64,000 nt of DNA from a virus (IMGVR_UViG_3300050035_000086:28953-92952), one strand, 5' to 3'; numbered from the stretch's first letter, positions 49,302-57,065 are shown. Program-made: numbers and translations. The notes: generated from the letters alone by a model not told the origin.

Positions 49302-49339
49302 TGCGCCTTCTTGTATAAGGATGTCATGGTAGTCTCCTA

Positions 49340-49354
49340 GTCCATTATCTGGAC
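49340..49354 (-). repeat. dispersed 15-bp repeat, exact, at a transcription start
   Basis: Begins 7 bp downstream of the -10 box at 49362-49367 on the - strand; the same geometry as the copy at 32332-32346. Confidence 0.9.
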
Positions 49355-49361
49355 TAAGAGT

Positions 49362-49370
49362 ATTATAGCA
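49362..49370 (-). promoter_or_regulatory. extended -10 promoter
   Basis: TGCTATAAT on the - strand within GTGCTATAAT. The exact repeat 49340-49354 covers the expected start site. Drives 48840-49301 and 48652-48843. Confidence 0.65.
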
Positions 49371-49373
49371 CAT

Positions 49374-49616
49374 CTACCCGTTGACATGAACCACAAAACG
49401 CGACTTACACCAGTTGCAGTATCCGATAAATATATGCCTCCCGCCTTGGTCAAAACCATCTTCCGGTATCCGTCCGCAAACCGGGCAGTATCGCGCGGGT
49501 CTCTTGTCGCGCTCCTTTCTCTCCTCTTCGTCGGCGCAAAGAGAGGCTTCAATCCCCTCTGGAGAGTATGGGTCGAGTCCGGTACGGAAATATTCTATTG
49601 ACCTCTTTTGCGCCAT
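49374..49616 (-). CDS. zinc-finger protein
   Basis: 80 aa. YCPVCGRIPEDGF ... IGYCNWCKSRFVV forms a two-knuckle zinc ribbon. Similar small proteins are common in phages. Function unknown. Confidence 0.6.
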   Translation of the reverse strand: MAQKRSIEYFRTGLDPYSPEGIEASLCADEEERKERDKRPARYCPVCGRIPEDGFDQGGRHIFIGYCNWCKSRFVVHVNG

Positions 49617-49619
49617 TGT

Positions 49620-50549
49620 CTACCTCCCCATCACCTTAGTACACTTAAACAGCAAACCTGTTAAGCTCGCATAGGCTGTTCCATCTGCGAACGAAGCGTT
49701 TCCCACGCCAACCAAACACGCCGCGAGACCGTCTGCTCTTGGTCCGGGTTCTGAGTCGAGCAGCGCCCATCTCAGCTTAGCAGAAACTACAGCTACCATC
49801 GCCCGGTAGTCGGCGGTCTTGATTTGCTTCAAAAGAGAAGCTGTTTTAGTCCAGTTTCCGGACAGTACTGCTTTGGCGACTTCCGGGTAGAGAGGCTCGT
49901 GTTCGCTTCCGTGGATTGCTTCTTCGAGAGGGACCCCGGACAAATACTGATCCAAGACTCCTAAGATTTCTCGCGGGGCGTTTACTTGCTTGTCGTGCAG
50001 GAACTTGAGGACGTTAGAACCCTCTTCGGCGGACACGTTTCCCGCTAGAGCCTTGACTACCAGCTTGGCCCGGTCTGCGTCTGAGAGGGGCTTTAATTCG
50101 AAGGTAGCTGCTGCCGCTCGGCTCTTGATGGCAGGTTCTACCTTTTCAGGTTTGTCCGTGGTCAAAATCCAGAGCGCCGGATTCTTCTCCATCGGGTCTT
50201 TGAGAGCATTCTGCGCTGCGATTGTCACTTGGTGAAATTCGTTCAGAATTATGACCCGGCGTCGTCCGGAAAATGGACGAGACGAGGAGATTTCAGCCAG
50301 TGACCGAGCGAAGTCCACCCCGTTGTCTGTTGAGGCGTTGATCTCGTGCAGACCGTCTCCTTCTGCTCCTGCGAGTTGCGCGACGATCAGAGCCAGAGTG
50401 GTCTTACCCGTGCCCGGAGGTCCATAGAACAGGAAGACGTTGGGCCAGTTATCCTTCTCTGCGAAGGACCTGATGGCCTTCTTGGCCGCTTCCTGCCCCA
50501 ACACATCTTCCAATTTCTGGGGTCGAAGTTCTAGAGCTAGTTGACCCAT
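49620..50549 (-). CDS. DNA polymerase clamp loader subunit (AAA+)
   Basis: 309 aa. LRPQKLEDVLGQEAAKKAIR, Walker A YGPPGTGKTT, Walker B-like RVIILNEFHQV, LWILTTDKPEKVEPAIKSRA (sensor 1 and SRx) and a C-terminal collar (~215-309). Walker B has Asn where the family has Asp (DExx), so ATP hydrolysis may be weak or this may be a subunit that relies on neighbours. Expected to open the phage DnaN-like clamp. Confidence 0.8.
   Translation of the reverse strand: MGQLALELRPQKLEDVLGQEAAKKAIRSFAEKDNWPNVFLFYGPPGTGKTTLALIVAQLAGAEGDGLHEINASTDNGVDFARSLAEISSSRPFSGRRRVIILNEFHQVTIAAQNALKDPMEKNPALWILTTDKPEKVEPAIKSRAAAATFELKPLSDADRAKLVVKALAGNVSAEEGSNVLKFLHDKQVNAPREILGVLDQYLSGVPLEEAIHGSEHEPLYPEVAKAVLSGNWTKTASLLKQIKTADYRAMVAVVSAKLRWALLDSEPGPRADGLAACLVGVGNASFADGTAYASLTGLLFKCTKVMGR
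50264..50278 (+). repeat. dispersed 15-bp repeat, 2 mismatches
   Basis: GTCCGGAAAATGGAC, antisense in the clamp loader gene, read as RPFSGR. Confidence 0.65.
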
Positions 50550-50737
50550 TCAAGCACCACCCAATCATCCGCAAGAAGGTCCTGCGTATACATCAAAGCT
50601 TCAGACCCGTCATCCATTGTCCAAGGACCCAAGCTGGAACCTCTTGGAGAGCCTACATTAAAAGACTGGGGTTGAGAAGTTCGGTACACCCGCTTTCCTT
50701 CTCGGACCCACTTTGCTGCTTGCTGAATACTAGCCAT
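50537..50737 (-). CDS. Tad2-like (DUF2829) protein
   Basis: 66 aa from the ATG at 50737 (AGGAAG). IQQAAKWVREGKRVYR at the N-terminus and PWTMDDGSEALMYTQDLLADDWVVLEW at the C-terminus (written here over its last third) follow the DUF2829/Tad2 pattern: a GKRVxR strand and a closing DLLADDWVV. Tad2 proteins sequester the cyclic ADP-ribose signal of Thoeris defence. It is shorter than typical members, so the assignment is moderate. Confidence 0.55.
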   Translation of the reverse strand: MASIQQAAKWVREGKRVYRTSQPQSFNVGSPRGSSLGPWTMDDGSEALMYTQDLLADDWVVLEWVN

Positions 50738-50999
50738 TGTCTTCCTCCTCAACTCCGAGCAGTTGGAGTATTCCAGTTCTTAGCTTCTCTTGTTCCGATC
50801 CCAATTGGTTGATTTTTGAGAGAAGCTGGCGAATGTAGGTGATAGCGTCTTCGTACGTTGCTTTTTGCACATAGTACGATCCACTAGCTCCCCCTTCGTA
50901 CGTAAATCCTCCGCCCTCAAAAGGCCCCGTAGCAAAGGCAAAATGGTCGGAATTCCGGAAACGAATTAAAGTCCCCGCTCCTGTTTTACGCTTGGACAT
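50730..50999 (-). CDS. hypothetical protein
   Basis: 89 aa: a Gly/Phe-rich beta N-terminus (FAFATGPFEGGGFTYEGGAS) and a helical C-terminus (AITYIRQLLSKINQLGSEQE). Function unknown. Confidence 0.6.
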   Translation of the reverse strand: MSKRKTGAGTLIRFRNSDHFAFATGPFEGGGFTYEGGASGSYYVQKATYEDAITYIRQLLSKINQLGSEQEKLRTGILQLLGVEEEDNG

Positions 51000-51627
51000 T
51001 TTCCTCCTTCACTTTATCGTACATCTGAATACCCCAAGTAAGAGCATAGCAGCACCAGATGAATCGGTAGGTGTACTCTCTGAGGTCCCATTCCCAAGTG
51101 TCGCTGAACTCGAAAGTATGGCCTTCAATTTTGCAAGAGAAGTCACGCAAAGACTCGTGAGCCTCGTGCTCGTTGTCAGAGCGTCGTAACACATCTTCCT
51201 TGACCCACTCCCACAGTTCGTCAGTTTGGTCCTCGGTCAGAGAGTAGTCCGCGATCCACTCCTTGGTGTGTTCGTTGACCAGTTCTTCAAATTTTTCAGA
51301 AGAGAACTCACGGAAGTTGGAATCGTACCCGTCTCGGTCAACCGCCTCTAGCTTCTCTCCCCAATACCCAAGGTTGATTCCAAGACGATCTTTATATCGC
51401 CGGTCTGTCCGGAAGAACTCAAACATATCATTCAGTCGCGAGAATACAAAGCACCCCATATCCCCAGAGTAGGCGAGGTATCCAGACCACGTTACAATGT
51501 CGAACCTCTGGTTCCAAGACCCATTATTTGAAAACTGGAGGTGTCGGTAAACGCCGTCGTCCTTCAGGATTTTTATCGAGTGGTTGGCTACGTCTTTCAG
51601 GAAACTCTCTTCAGTTGGTTGGCTCAT
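50986..51627 (-). CDS. conserved phage protein of unknown function
   Basis: 213 aa from the ATG at 51627. VANHSIKILKDDGVYRHLQF, FDIVTWSGYLAYSGDMGCFV and FSRLNDMFEFFRTDRR belong to a family seen in many phages and prophages, with a Trp-rich helical C-terminus (YRFIWCCYALTWGIQMYDKV). Function unknown. Confidence 0.7.
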   Translation of the reverse strand: MSQPTEESFLKDVANHSIKILKDDGVYRHLQFSNNGSWNQRFDIVTWSGYLAYSGDMGCFVFSRLNDMFEFFRTDRRYKDRLGINLGYWGEKLEAVDRDGYDSNFREFSSEKFEELVNEHTKEWIADYSLTEDQTDELWEWVKEDVLRRSDNEHEAHESLRDFSCKIEGHTFEFSDTWEWDLREYTYRFIWCCYALTWGIQMYDKVKEENVQA

Positions 51628-52375
51628 CGGTCTCCTCAACTTTCTCCACCAAACTTGGCAAATGTGAGAAGTGCTCAGGATCAATCTGCGGGTCAACCTC
51701 TCGTAGCAGTCCGGTTATTACAGAGGCCCATCGTTCTTCGGTGGTGCGACCGATACTTGTTCCGCCGAGAATGTGTCCGTCTTTGAAGCTCTCTGTGGAG
51801 ATTCCATTCAAATCCACACCGTCCACCAACCGGGCCAGAACGGCACCCAGAGAGTCAAGTGGAATACGAAAACCGCGCTGGTAAAACTTGAGGACGCGAA
51901 GCAGACTACCCCCGCTATCCTCATTCCGCTGTGGAGACCTATACACCAACCTCTTAGCGGCGAGGTCCGCGTAGAACTCATCATCAATCAGACTTGTCCA
52001 TTTCTCGGACTCGAACCAAAGGGCCGAACAGGCGATAGTAAAGTCGAACGACTCAATCAAATACTGCGGGGTTGGGAAGGACCACCGATGGATGTACTGC
52101 ACGAAAGGTCGGGGAGTCAGCTTTACCGAAATTGCGTTACCGGTTTCGTACGGCTTCTTCTTCGCTTCGTCTGCTAGTTCTTTCGCGAATAGCTTTGCGT
52201 CTTCTGGTGTCTGCGTGAACAAGTCTAGGTCATTAGGCTTTTCCCCAGACACCATCGAGCGGATATACCCGCCGCCCAGGACAAGTCGGGGTCCGTACTT
52301 AATCATTTGGTTTCGCAGACGGACAGGCAAAAGCCGGACCGCCCAATTCAGATCATGTGGATTTAGTTCTCGCAT
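51611..52375 (-). CDS. nucleotidyltransferase of the poly(A) polymerase/CCA-adding fold
   Basis: 254 aa from the ATG at 52375 (GGAGGAAG). RLVLGGGYIRSMVSGEKPND followed by LDLF gives the GG..R..DxD nucleotidyltransferase motif; FDFTIACSALWFE supplies the third acidic residue and the segment RNEDSGGSLLRVLKFYQRGF fits the RNA/tRNA-binding neck. It may repair tRNA ends, which would fit with RtcB, or modify another substrate. Confidence 0.7.
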   Translation of the reverse strand: MRELNPHDLNWAVRLLPVRLRNQMIKYGPRLVLGGGYIRSMVSGEKPNDLDLFTQTPEDAKLFAKELADEAKKKPYETGNAISVKLTPRPFVQYIHRWSFPTPQYLIESFDFTIACSALWFESEKWTSLIDDEFYADLAAKRLVYRSPQRNEDSGGSLLRVLKFYQRGFRIPLDSLGAVLARLVDGVDLNGISTESFKDGHILGGTSIGRTTEERWASVITGLLREVDPQIDPEHFSHLPSLVEKVEETDEPTN

Positions 52376-52557
52376 TCTTCCTCCTCCACGGTCCATTTAG
52401 TGGACAAAAGTTCCTCTATGTAAAACCCGAACGGCTCTGGATTTTCTCTTTCACTGTTTAGAAGCATACCCTCGTCGTCCATTACGGCCACGAACCCGTA
52501 CTCGGACACGAGCTTCTTCTTGGGAGTCATTCTTTTCGCCGCATCAATGATGTTCAT
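52363..52557 (-). CDS. small hypothetical protein
   Basis: 64 aa (MNIIDAAKRMTPKKKLVSEY onward, ending LLSTKWTVEEEECEN). The end faintly recalls the Tad2-like gene two positions downstream, but the link is weak. Preceded by an extended -10 promoter. Confidence 0.55.
   Translation of the reverse strand: MNIIDAAKRMTPKKKLVSEYGFVAVMDDEGMLLNSERENPEPFGFYIEELLSTKWTVEEEECEN
52391..52405 (-). repeat. dispersed 15-bp repeat, centre changed (3 mismatches)
   Basis: GTCCATTTAGTGGAC: both 5-bp arms intact, centre different. Confidence 0.55.
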
Positions 52558-52757
52558 TCTTCTCCTTCTTCTACAACAGTATTATAGCACGACTTGCAGA
52601 GCAGCAGTCCATTATTCGGATCGAACAACTCGTCAGTCAGGTCTCCGCACCCATCGCAGTACTCATCTTCCAGTTCCGGCCCGTCGTCCGGGCTTAGGAG
52701 GCCGCAGTACTCCGGTTCGCTTTCGCTCTTGTATTCTCGTTTGCTGGTAGCGCCCAT
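52554..52757 (-). CDS. zinc-finger protein
   Basis: 67 aa from the ATG after AGGGGG. YCDGCGDLTDELFDPNNGLL followed by LCKSCYN gives two CxxC knuckles around the peptide encoded by a dispersed repeat (DPNNG). Function unknown. Confidence 0.6.
   Translation of the reverse strand: MGATSKREYKSESEPEYCGLLSPDDGPELEDEYCDGCGDLTDELFDPNNGLLLCKSCYNTVVEEGEE
52581..52589 (-). promoter_or_regulatory. extended -10 promoter
   Basis: TGCTATAAT on the - strand within GTGCTATAAT. A dispersed repeat (52607-52621) lies at the -35 position. Drives the gene starting at 52557. Confidence 0.6.
52607..52621 (-). repeat. dispersed 15-bp repeat, 3 mismatches, at -35
   Basis: GTCCATTATTCGGAT on +, read as DPNNG; sits 20 bp upstream of the -10 box at 52581-52586. 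Confidence 0.7.
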
Positions 52758-52764
52758 AGCCCCC

Positions 52765-53055
52765 CTAAGTGAACATGTACAGAGAATCATATTCTCCGCT
52801 GTACAAAACTCCACAGCGATGGAGTTCGATTAGCTCGTCTTCGGTTGCGACGGCGAGAAGGCTGTCGGGACTCGTGTCCAAATAGATTTCGTCGTATCCG
52901 GCGTCCGATACAATGTCAGAGTTTCCCGGAACTAGCTTGTCCAGTAGCAGGAAAGCATGAAGATCCGGGCGGTTGGACAGCTTGTGCGTAACACGGTTAA
53001 ATTTGAGAAACTCGTCTTCGTGTTCCTCGTAGAAGCTTTCTAAGTCGGTAATCAT
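52765..53055 (-). CDS. hypothetical protein
   Basis: 96 aa, acidic (FYEEHEDEFLKFNRVTHKLS; TEDELIELHRCGVLYSGEYD). AGGAAG site; an exact repeat lies 11 bp upstream. Function unknown. Confidence 0.6.
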   Translation of the reverse strand: MITDLESFYEEHEDEFLKFNRVTHKLSNRPDLHAFLLLDKLVPGNSDIVSDAGYDEIYLDTSPDSLLAVATEDELIELHRCGVLYSGEYDSLYMFT

Positions 53056-53065
53056 ATCTTCCTCC

Positions 53066-53080
53066 GTCCAGATAATGGAC
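53066..53080 (+). repeat. dispersed 15-bp repeat, exact
   Basis: Between two genes, overlapping the last base of the coiled-coil gene; opposite to transcription. Confidence 0.9.
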
Positions 53081-53271
53081 TACTCGCTCCTTAGAGCGGC
53101 TCTGTCTTTTTGGTCAATGTGTTCGATGAACTGGGGAGTAGCTCCGCGTTGGAGCAAGTCCTCGGTCTCGTACTTCTTTTTGTCCAAAAGGCGTTTCTCC
53201 AAGCGTTTTACCTTGCGTTGGAGCTTCTCGATTTCCTTTTGCTGCTTGGTGATTATTTCGGCGTCTGTCAA
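53080..53271 (-). CDS. small coiled-coil protein
   Basis: 63 aa. Heptad-like helix (EIITKQQKEIEKLQRKVKRL) then a short globular end. ATGA overlap upstream. Confidence 0.6.
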   Translation of the reverse strand: MTDAEIITKQQKEIEKLQRKVKRLEKRLLDKKKYETEDLLQRGATPQFIEHIDQKDRAALRSE

Positions 53272-53453
53272 GCTGGTTTCAGCGGTCCTGGTCCGCCGCC
53301 TCCTTCAATGAAGTCTTTGTAAATAGTCCACGTCAGAAACCCAAATGCAAAGATACAGAACACCAAAGACAACCAAGGGGCGTTCAGAAGGCCGAAGGCG
53401 ACTCCGAATACGAAACAGACATAACCCATTACGCGAGATTCAAGAGAGGTCAT
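53268..53453 (-). CDS. small membrane protein
   Basis: 61 aa with two hydrophobic segments (VMGYVCFVFGVAFGLL; LSLVFCIFAFGFLTWTI) and a Gly/Pro tail. Function unknown. Confidence 0.6.
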   Translation of the reverse strand: MTSLESRVMGYVCFVFGVAFGLLNAPWLSLVFCIFAFGFLTWTIYKDFIEGGGGPGPLKPA

Positions 53454-53623
53454 TCCTCCTCCTCGGGTGTCAATTCGTTCGTATAGTCTTGCAGCAAGTC
53501 CCAGATGTGCGCTCTGATTCCCTGCTGCCGGATAGCTTGGTTAATGCTTTCGTTTCCGAAGTCGGTATCCGGCTCGGATTCGTAGGCTTCCATGATTTCG
53601 TCTACTAAGGTTTCAATGTCCAT
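53450..53623 (-). CDS. small acidic protein
   Basis: 57 aa (MDIETLVDEIMEAYESEPDT onward). AAGGAGAG before the ATG; an exact repeat lies 10 bp upstream. Function unknown. Confidence 0.6.
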   Translation of the reverse strand: MDIETLVDEIMEAYESEPDTDFGNESINQAIRQQGIRAHIWDLLQDYTNELTPEEEE

Positions 53624-53633
53624 TTCTCTCCTT

Positions 53634-53648
53634 GTCCATTATCTGGAC
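53634..53648 (-). repeat. dispersed 15-bp repeat, exact
   Basis: Intergenic, immediately before the ribosome binding site of the 57-aa gene. Confidence 0.9.
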
Positions 53649-54046
53649 TAGTCCCACAAATCTCCGTACCATTTTGCAAACAAGTGGAGGCCCTTATTTT
53701 GGGTTTTGGTAAGTTCTTTGAGTTGACCCCTGTTTTCATACTTAGCGTCGGCTATGGACCGAGAAGCGAAGAATCCCACTTGAATTTCAGTAAGAATCTT
53801 GTTCCACTCTTCTTCAGTAATGCTCATCGGGATAGAGTGGGTATGATACTTGAGGTGGCCAATTGCTTCTGGAAGGACCTCATTCAAGTAGTCATACAAA
53901 CTCCAGGTATCGCAGTTCGCCCACCCGCGAAGACCTCTCTGGACGAAATACTTCACAGCGTAGCAGTAGGTCTTGGGACTGAGGTACTGTTTCCACCAAG
54001 GCCAGCAGAACGTTCGGTATTCGGGCTTCAAACCAAAGTAGGGCAT
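53648..54046 (-). CDS. conserved phage protein of unknown function
   Basis: 132 aa. A segment QRGLRGWANCDTWSLYDYLN ... VLPEAIGHLKYHTHSIP is shared by proteins in many phages. AGGAG site; a variant repeat lies just upstream. Function unknown. Confidence 0.65.
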   Translation of the reverse strand: MPYFGLKPEYRTFCWPWWKQYLSPKTYCYAVKYFVQRGLRGWANCDTWSLYDYLNEVLPEAIGHLKYHTHSIPMSITEEEWNKILTEIQVGFFASRSIADAKYENRGQLKELTKTQNKGLHLFAKWYGDLWD

Positions 54047-54055
54047 TTCATTCTC

Positions 54056-54241
54056 CTATCCATTAGCTGGACTAAATTTAAACCTCTTACTGTCAAACCC
54101 CTGCCAGTCGAAACCAAACGGACCTGGACCAAGGTGAATTGACAGACCGAACAGCCCAATGGTAACACCCCTGGAAATTCGACTGACAAATATTCCGTTC
54201 CGTCGAACCAAAGGATGCTGAACCCAGGCTGAAATTTTCAT
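54056..54241 (-). CDS. hypothetical protein
   Basis: 61 aa from the ATG after GAGGAAC, beta-rich (ISRGVTIGLFGLSIHLGPGP). Preceded by a promoter-like TGGTATACT. Function unknown. Confidence 0.5.
   Translation of the reverse strand: MKISAWVQHPLVRRNGIFVSRISRGVTIGLFGLSIHLGPGPFGFDWQGFDSKRFKFSPANG
54058..54072 (-). repeat. dispersed 15-bp repeat, 2 mismatches
   Basis: ATCCATTAGCTGGAC on +, at the junction before the 132-aa gene. Confidence 0.65.
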
Positions 54242-54260
54242 TTGTTCCTCCAATGTTGTC

Positions 54261-54269
54261 AGTATACCA
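54261..54269 (-). promoter_or_regulatory. extended -10 promoter-like element
   Basis: TGGTATACT on the - strand with TTGCAA 15 bp upstream of the hexamer, in the 56-bp gap after the polymerase gene. No dispersed repeat is adjacent. Confidence 0.45.
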
Positions 54270-54297
54270 CATTTCGAGTAATTGCAAGCAAAATATC

Positions 54298-56520
54298 TCA
54301 ATCTTTTTTATATTCTTTTGCCTCATATCCAGCCGCTTTTAGAGGTATGCCGTCGGGCATCCAAGACGGTTTCTTCGTCATGCACTCACACAGCTTCGCT
54401 ACGGTTAGAGGCGAGTTCTCGGGAACCAAAGTGATAAGCTCATCGTAGGTACTTCCAATAATCTCGAACCCCGCTTGGTCGGCCTCGTGCATCCCGCTAA
54501 CCAGGATGTCTCTCGCCCACGACTGGTCGGCATTTTCAAAGATTTTCCCCCCGTGCGTCGGAACTCTTCCCCAATGGGTGGAATTTTGCTCCTTGCCATA
54601 GTAGGAGATTTTCTCGCTGGTTATTTCTTTTCCATTCCAGACATACTTCTCTTCCTCCAGGGTCGGGTCCAGATAATGGATACTCCGCCCACTCGGGAGC
54701 TTGAGTTCCAAGACCTTGGCTCCGTGGCAAAGAAAAGACACGACGGGATCATATATTTTACGACCTTTTTCGGCAAACCACTCTTCTTCTCTTTTGGTAT
54801 GCGGGACCCCTACCCCGAACAGCTTACCGGGGTTCTTGATGGCGCGTCTTGCCGCCCGTTCCATGTCCTTCCAGGTCCGGGGTATCTCTGGATACACAGA
54901 ACGGAAAATATCGATGGCTTTGACTGCTTCTTCTCGGGTCATCACGACGCCCATCGTGCGCGCGTAGGCCAACAACCCTGTCCATACTTTGTTTCCACCT
55001 CCCATAACAGAGCCACACTCCGGGCAAAGGGGAGGCAGGGGTTGCTTGTAGTTCTTCTTGAGTCCACACCGGGAGCACTCCCACTCGTAGAATTCGTCTC
55101 CGGCTCCTAGCCCAAACCCAGAGCCAAGGGTGGCAGGTTTGCACATAGTCCGTTTGGCTTTGTTTCCGCGCCCTTCATCATACTCAGCTTCCAGTTCTGC
55201 ATACGTCATTTTGTAGAAGTGCTGTCCAAAATCGAGGTAAGGGTCTCGTCCTTCCCGGAAAACACGAAGTACGGGGTCGCTGTGAGCGATAAAACCGGCT
55301 CCAACGTTTTCGATTGCCGAGAGATCAGCCGTCACCAGCTTCATTCCCTCGGGGGCACGAAACGCGGCGCGAACTGTCGAACCAACTACGTCAAGTGGCT
55401 TTCCAAACTCCTTCAAAATGGAATCATAGTCAGCGGAGCGGACCAACTCGATGGCTCGCTGCATATTTTTCTCGACATACTTTACCGGCTTCGGAAGATT
55501 TCCCATGTTGACGCCGTGCGCAGCCCAGCGGCCCGTCCTTGCTGCTCCCATGAAGGTGTACTGGTGCCGCAGTCTCCCGTCCGCGCTCACCATGTCCGCG
55601 ATGTTGGTGTACTTCCGTACGGCGGACTTAGATGTTTGTCCACGCAGTAGTAGGGCTTCTTTCGCTTCCTCGGTGAGGTCACATTCGCCGGACATTGCCC
55701 GGGCCACGAAAGGTTTACCAAGCGAAGAGAACCCGTAATTATGCTCCCGAAGCCAAGGCAAAATCTGGCTAACAGAATTTGGATTGTCTAAACCGGTGAG
55801 TTCTTTGAGGCGGGCGGTGAGTCGTTCCATCTCCTTTTGGGTGATGAATTTTCCACCGTTGACCAGAGGCATGTCAACGCTCCAGCCGGTTTCGTTGATC
55901 TTCTGGTCCAAAAACCACGCCTCCCATTCCTGGTCGGGCAGGGGAAAGTCCTTCAGCTTCTTTACGGCAATAGTTCTTTCAGCTTCTGTGTCTCGTATGC
56001 CATACTTACAAAACAAGGCCCAGTCCTCTGGGTCTGTGTTCCAGTCTCGGTAAGAGGCGGCGCTGAGGCCAAACAACGTGTCGTTCCCCCCGAAAGTTTC
56101 GGGGGAGCAGAACTTCTTGATGAGACGTTTTCCTTCTTTTAGTTTAGCTTCTGATTCTTTAAGCCCTAAAATTTGACCGGCTTCGTCTAGTCCTCCGGGC
56201 AAGGACAGGTAGCGCGCGCGGACCATCGAGCAGCGCCACTCGTTGATTGGTTTGTGGATTCCCAGAAAACGACGTGCTGCATTCCTCTCGAATTGCGCAC
56301 CCCAGGCGTTGGCAATCACAAACGGGTCCATCAAAGCCTCGACCAATTCAGTGGGGGGCTTAGGGTCCAAATGAGGTTGCCATAAATGGACACGCCCATT
56401 ATCGATGGCGTGCTGGCTCATGATAAGTTCAGTAGAAGGGTCATCAAAATAATTAGCGAGGCCGACAACTTCCAAGTCAGCCTCGCTTCGAGTCTCCACG
56501 TCCCAATGTAGTTCTGTCAT
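54298..56520 (-). CDS. family A DNA polymerase with 3'-5' exonuclease and zinc ribbon
   Basis: 740 aa. Exonuclease start LHWDVETRSEADL (D7, E9). Polymerase motif A TADLSAIENVG (399-404), O-helix region KRTMCKPATLGSGFGLG (456-472), motif C TYDELI (692-694, Tyr replacing the usual His of HDE). A four-Cys zinc ribbon (C482, C485, C499, C502) is inserted after the O-helix region. It replaces the host replicative polymerase and is expected to use the phage clamp. The insert and the YDE motif set it apart from E. coli Pol I. Confidence 0.9.
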   Translation of the reverse strand: MTELHWDVETRSEADLEVVGLANYFDDPSTELIMSQHAIDNGRVHLWQPHLDPKPPTELVEALMDPFVIANAWGAQFERNAARRFLGIHKPINEWRCSMVRARYLSLPGGLDEAGQILGLKESEAKLKEGKRLIKKFCSPETFGGNDTLFGLSAASYRDWNTDPEDWALFCKYGIRDTEAERTIAVKKLKDFPLPDQEWEAWFLDQKINETGWSVDMPLVNGGKFITQKEMERLTARLKELTGLDNPNSVSQILPWLREHNYGFSSLGKPFVARAMSGECDLTEEAKEALLLRGQTSKSAVRKYTNIADMVSADGRLRHQYTFMGAARTGRWAAHGVNMGNLPKPVKYVEKNMQRAIELVRSADYDSILKEFGKPLDVVGSTVRAAFRAPEGMKLVTADLSAIENVGAGFIAHSDPVLRVFREGRDPYLDFGQHFYKMTYAELEAEYDEGRGNKAKRTMCKPATLGSGFGLGAGDEFYEWECSRCGLKKNYKQPLPPLCPECGSVMGGGNKVWTGLLAYARTMGVVMTREEAVKAIDIFRSVYPEIPRTWKDMERAARRAIKNPGKLFGVGVPHTKREEEWFAEKGRKIYDPVVSFLCHGAKVLELKLPSGRSIHYLDPTLEEEKYVWNGKEITSEKISYYGKEQNSTHWGRVPTHGGKIFENADQSWARDILVSGMHEADQAGFEIIGSTYDELITLVPENSPLTVAKLCECMTKKPSWMPDGIPLKAAGYEAKEYKKD
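54667..54681 (+). repeat. dispersed 15-bp repeat, 1 mismatch
   Basis: GTCCAGATAATGGAT, antisense in the polymerase gene, read as HYLDP. Confidence 0.85.
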
Positions 56521-56530
56521 CTTTTCCTTT

Positions 56531-56545
56531 GTCCATTATTCGGAC
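56531..56545 (-). repeat. dispersed 15-bp repeat, 2 mismatches, at a stop codon
   Basis: GTCCATTATTCGGAC on +; its TAA on the - strand ends the 122-aa gene, 16 bp before the polymerase ATG. Confidence 0.85.
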
Positions 56546-56904
56546 GGTTTTTCCAAAATCACGGAAGCGTAATAGTTTCCTTCTTTGACGACAACGGGCC
56601 GGTCTTTGAGAATTTCTCGGACGGCCTCAGCGCGCTCGGGGTAATTCTTATCCCAAAGTCCCGAGTCAATGTCCAAAACTACGCTTACCCACTTGACGGG
56701 TTTTTGAGTCGTGGGCGGAACTAGAGGATCGTCAATCGCGGAGAAGTTGAGCGAGTAATAGGATTTTCCACCTAGAGCAAAAGCAATGTCATCCAAATAT
56801 CCGTAGTGAGTTCCCAGATCGTGTACCGAACGTCCCTCGTAGTCTCCTTCGGTGGTTACGTGCCACCAGCCTAATGCTTTATACTGCTTACGGCTTCCGC
56901 TCAT
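56536..56904 (-). CDS. hypothetical protein
   Basis: 122 aa (GWWHVTTEGDYEGRSVHDLG ... VKWVSVVLDIDSGLWDKNYP). It precedes the polymerase and its stop codon is part of a dispersed repeat. Function unknown. Confidence 0.6.
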   Translation of the reverse strand: MSGSRKQYKALGWWHVTTEGDYEGRSVHDLGTHYGYLDDIAFALGGKSYYSLNFSAIDDPLVPPTTQKPVKWVSVVLDIDSGLWDKNYPERAEAVREILKDRPVVVKEGNYYASVILEKPSE

Positions 56905-57065
56905 TTCAACTCCTTTCGAAGTTCGTCTAGTTGTGTCCCCAGACGCTCAATAAGGCGTAGGCGAAGTCCTAGTGTGGTAATAGGCTCGACTGCCGCCATT
57001 ACCCAAGTTATCTCTTCATCGAGTTCTTGGATTAAAGTTTTGATGGTTGAGTCACGTTTGCTCAT
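56901..57065 (-). CDS. small helical protein
   Basis: 54 aa (MSKRDSTIKTLIQELDEEIT onward), long amphipathic helix. ATGA overlaps on both sides. Confidence 0.6.
   Translation of the reverse strand: MSKRDSTIKTLIQELDEEITWVMAAVEPITTLGLRLRLIERLGTQLDELRKELK

Noticed and set aside
49299-49328. Nine-codon frame MTSLYKKAQ before 48840-49301 as a separate gene
   Set aside because: It is coupled by ATGA and has AGGAG upstream, so it may be a leader, but nine codons alone are too little to claim a gene.
51996-52010. GTCCATTTCTCGGAC as another copy of the dispersed repeat
   Set aside because: Four mismatches including the centre and one arm; not separable from chance.
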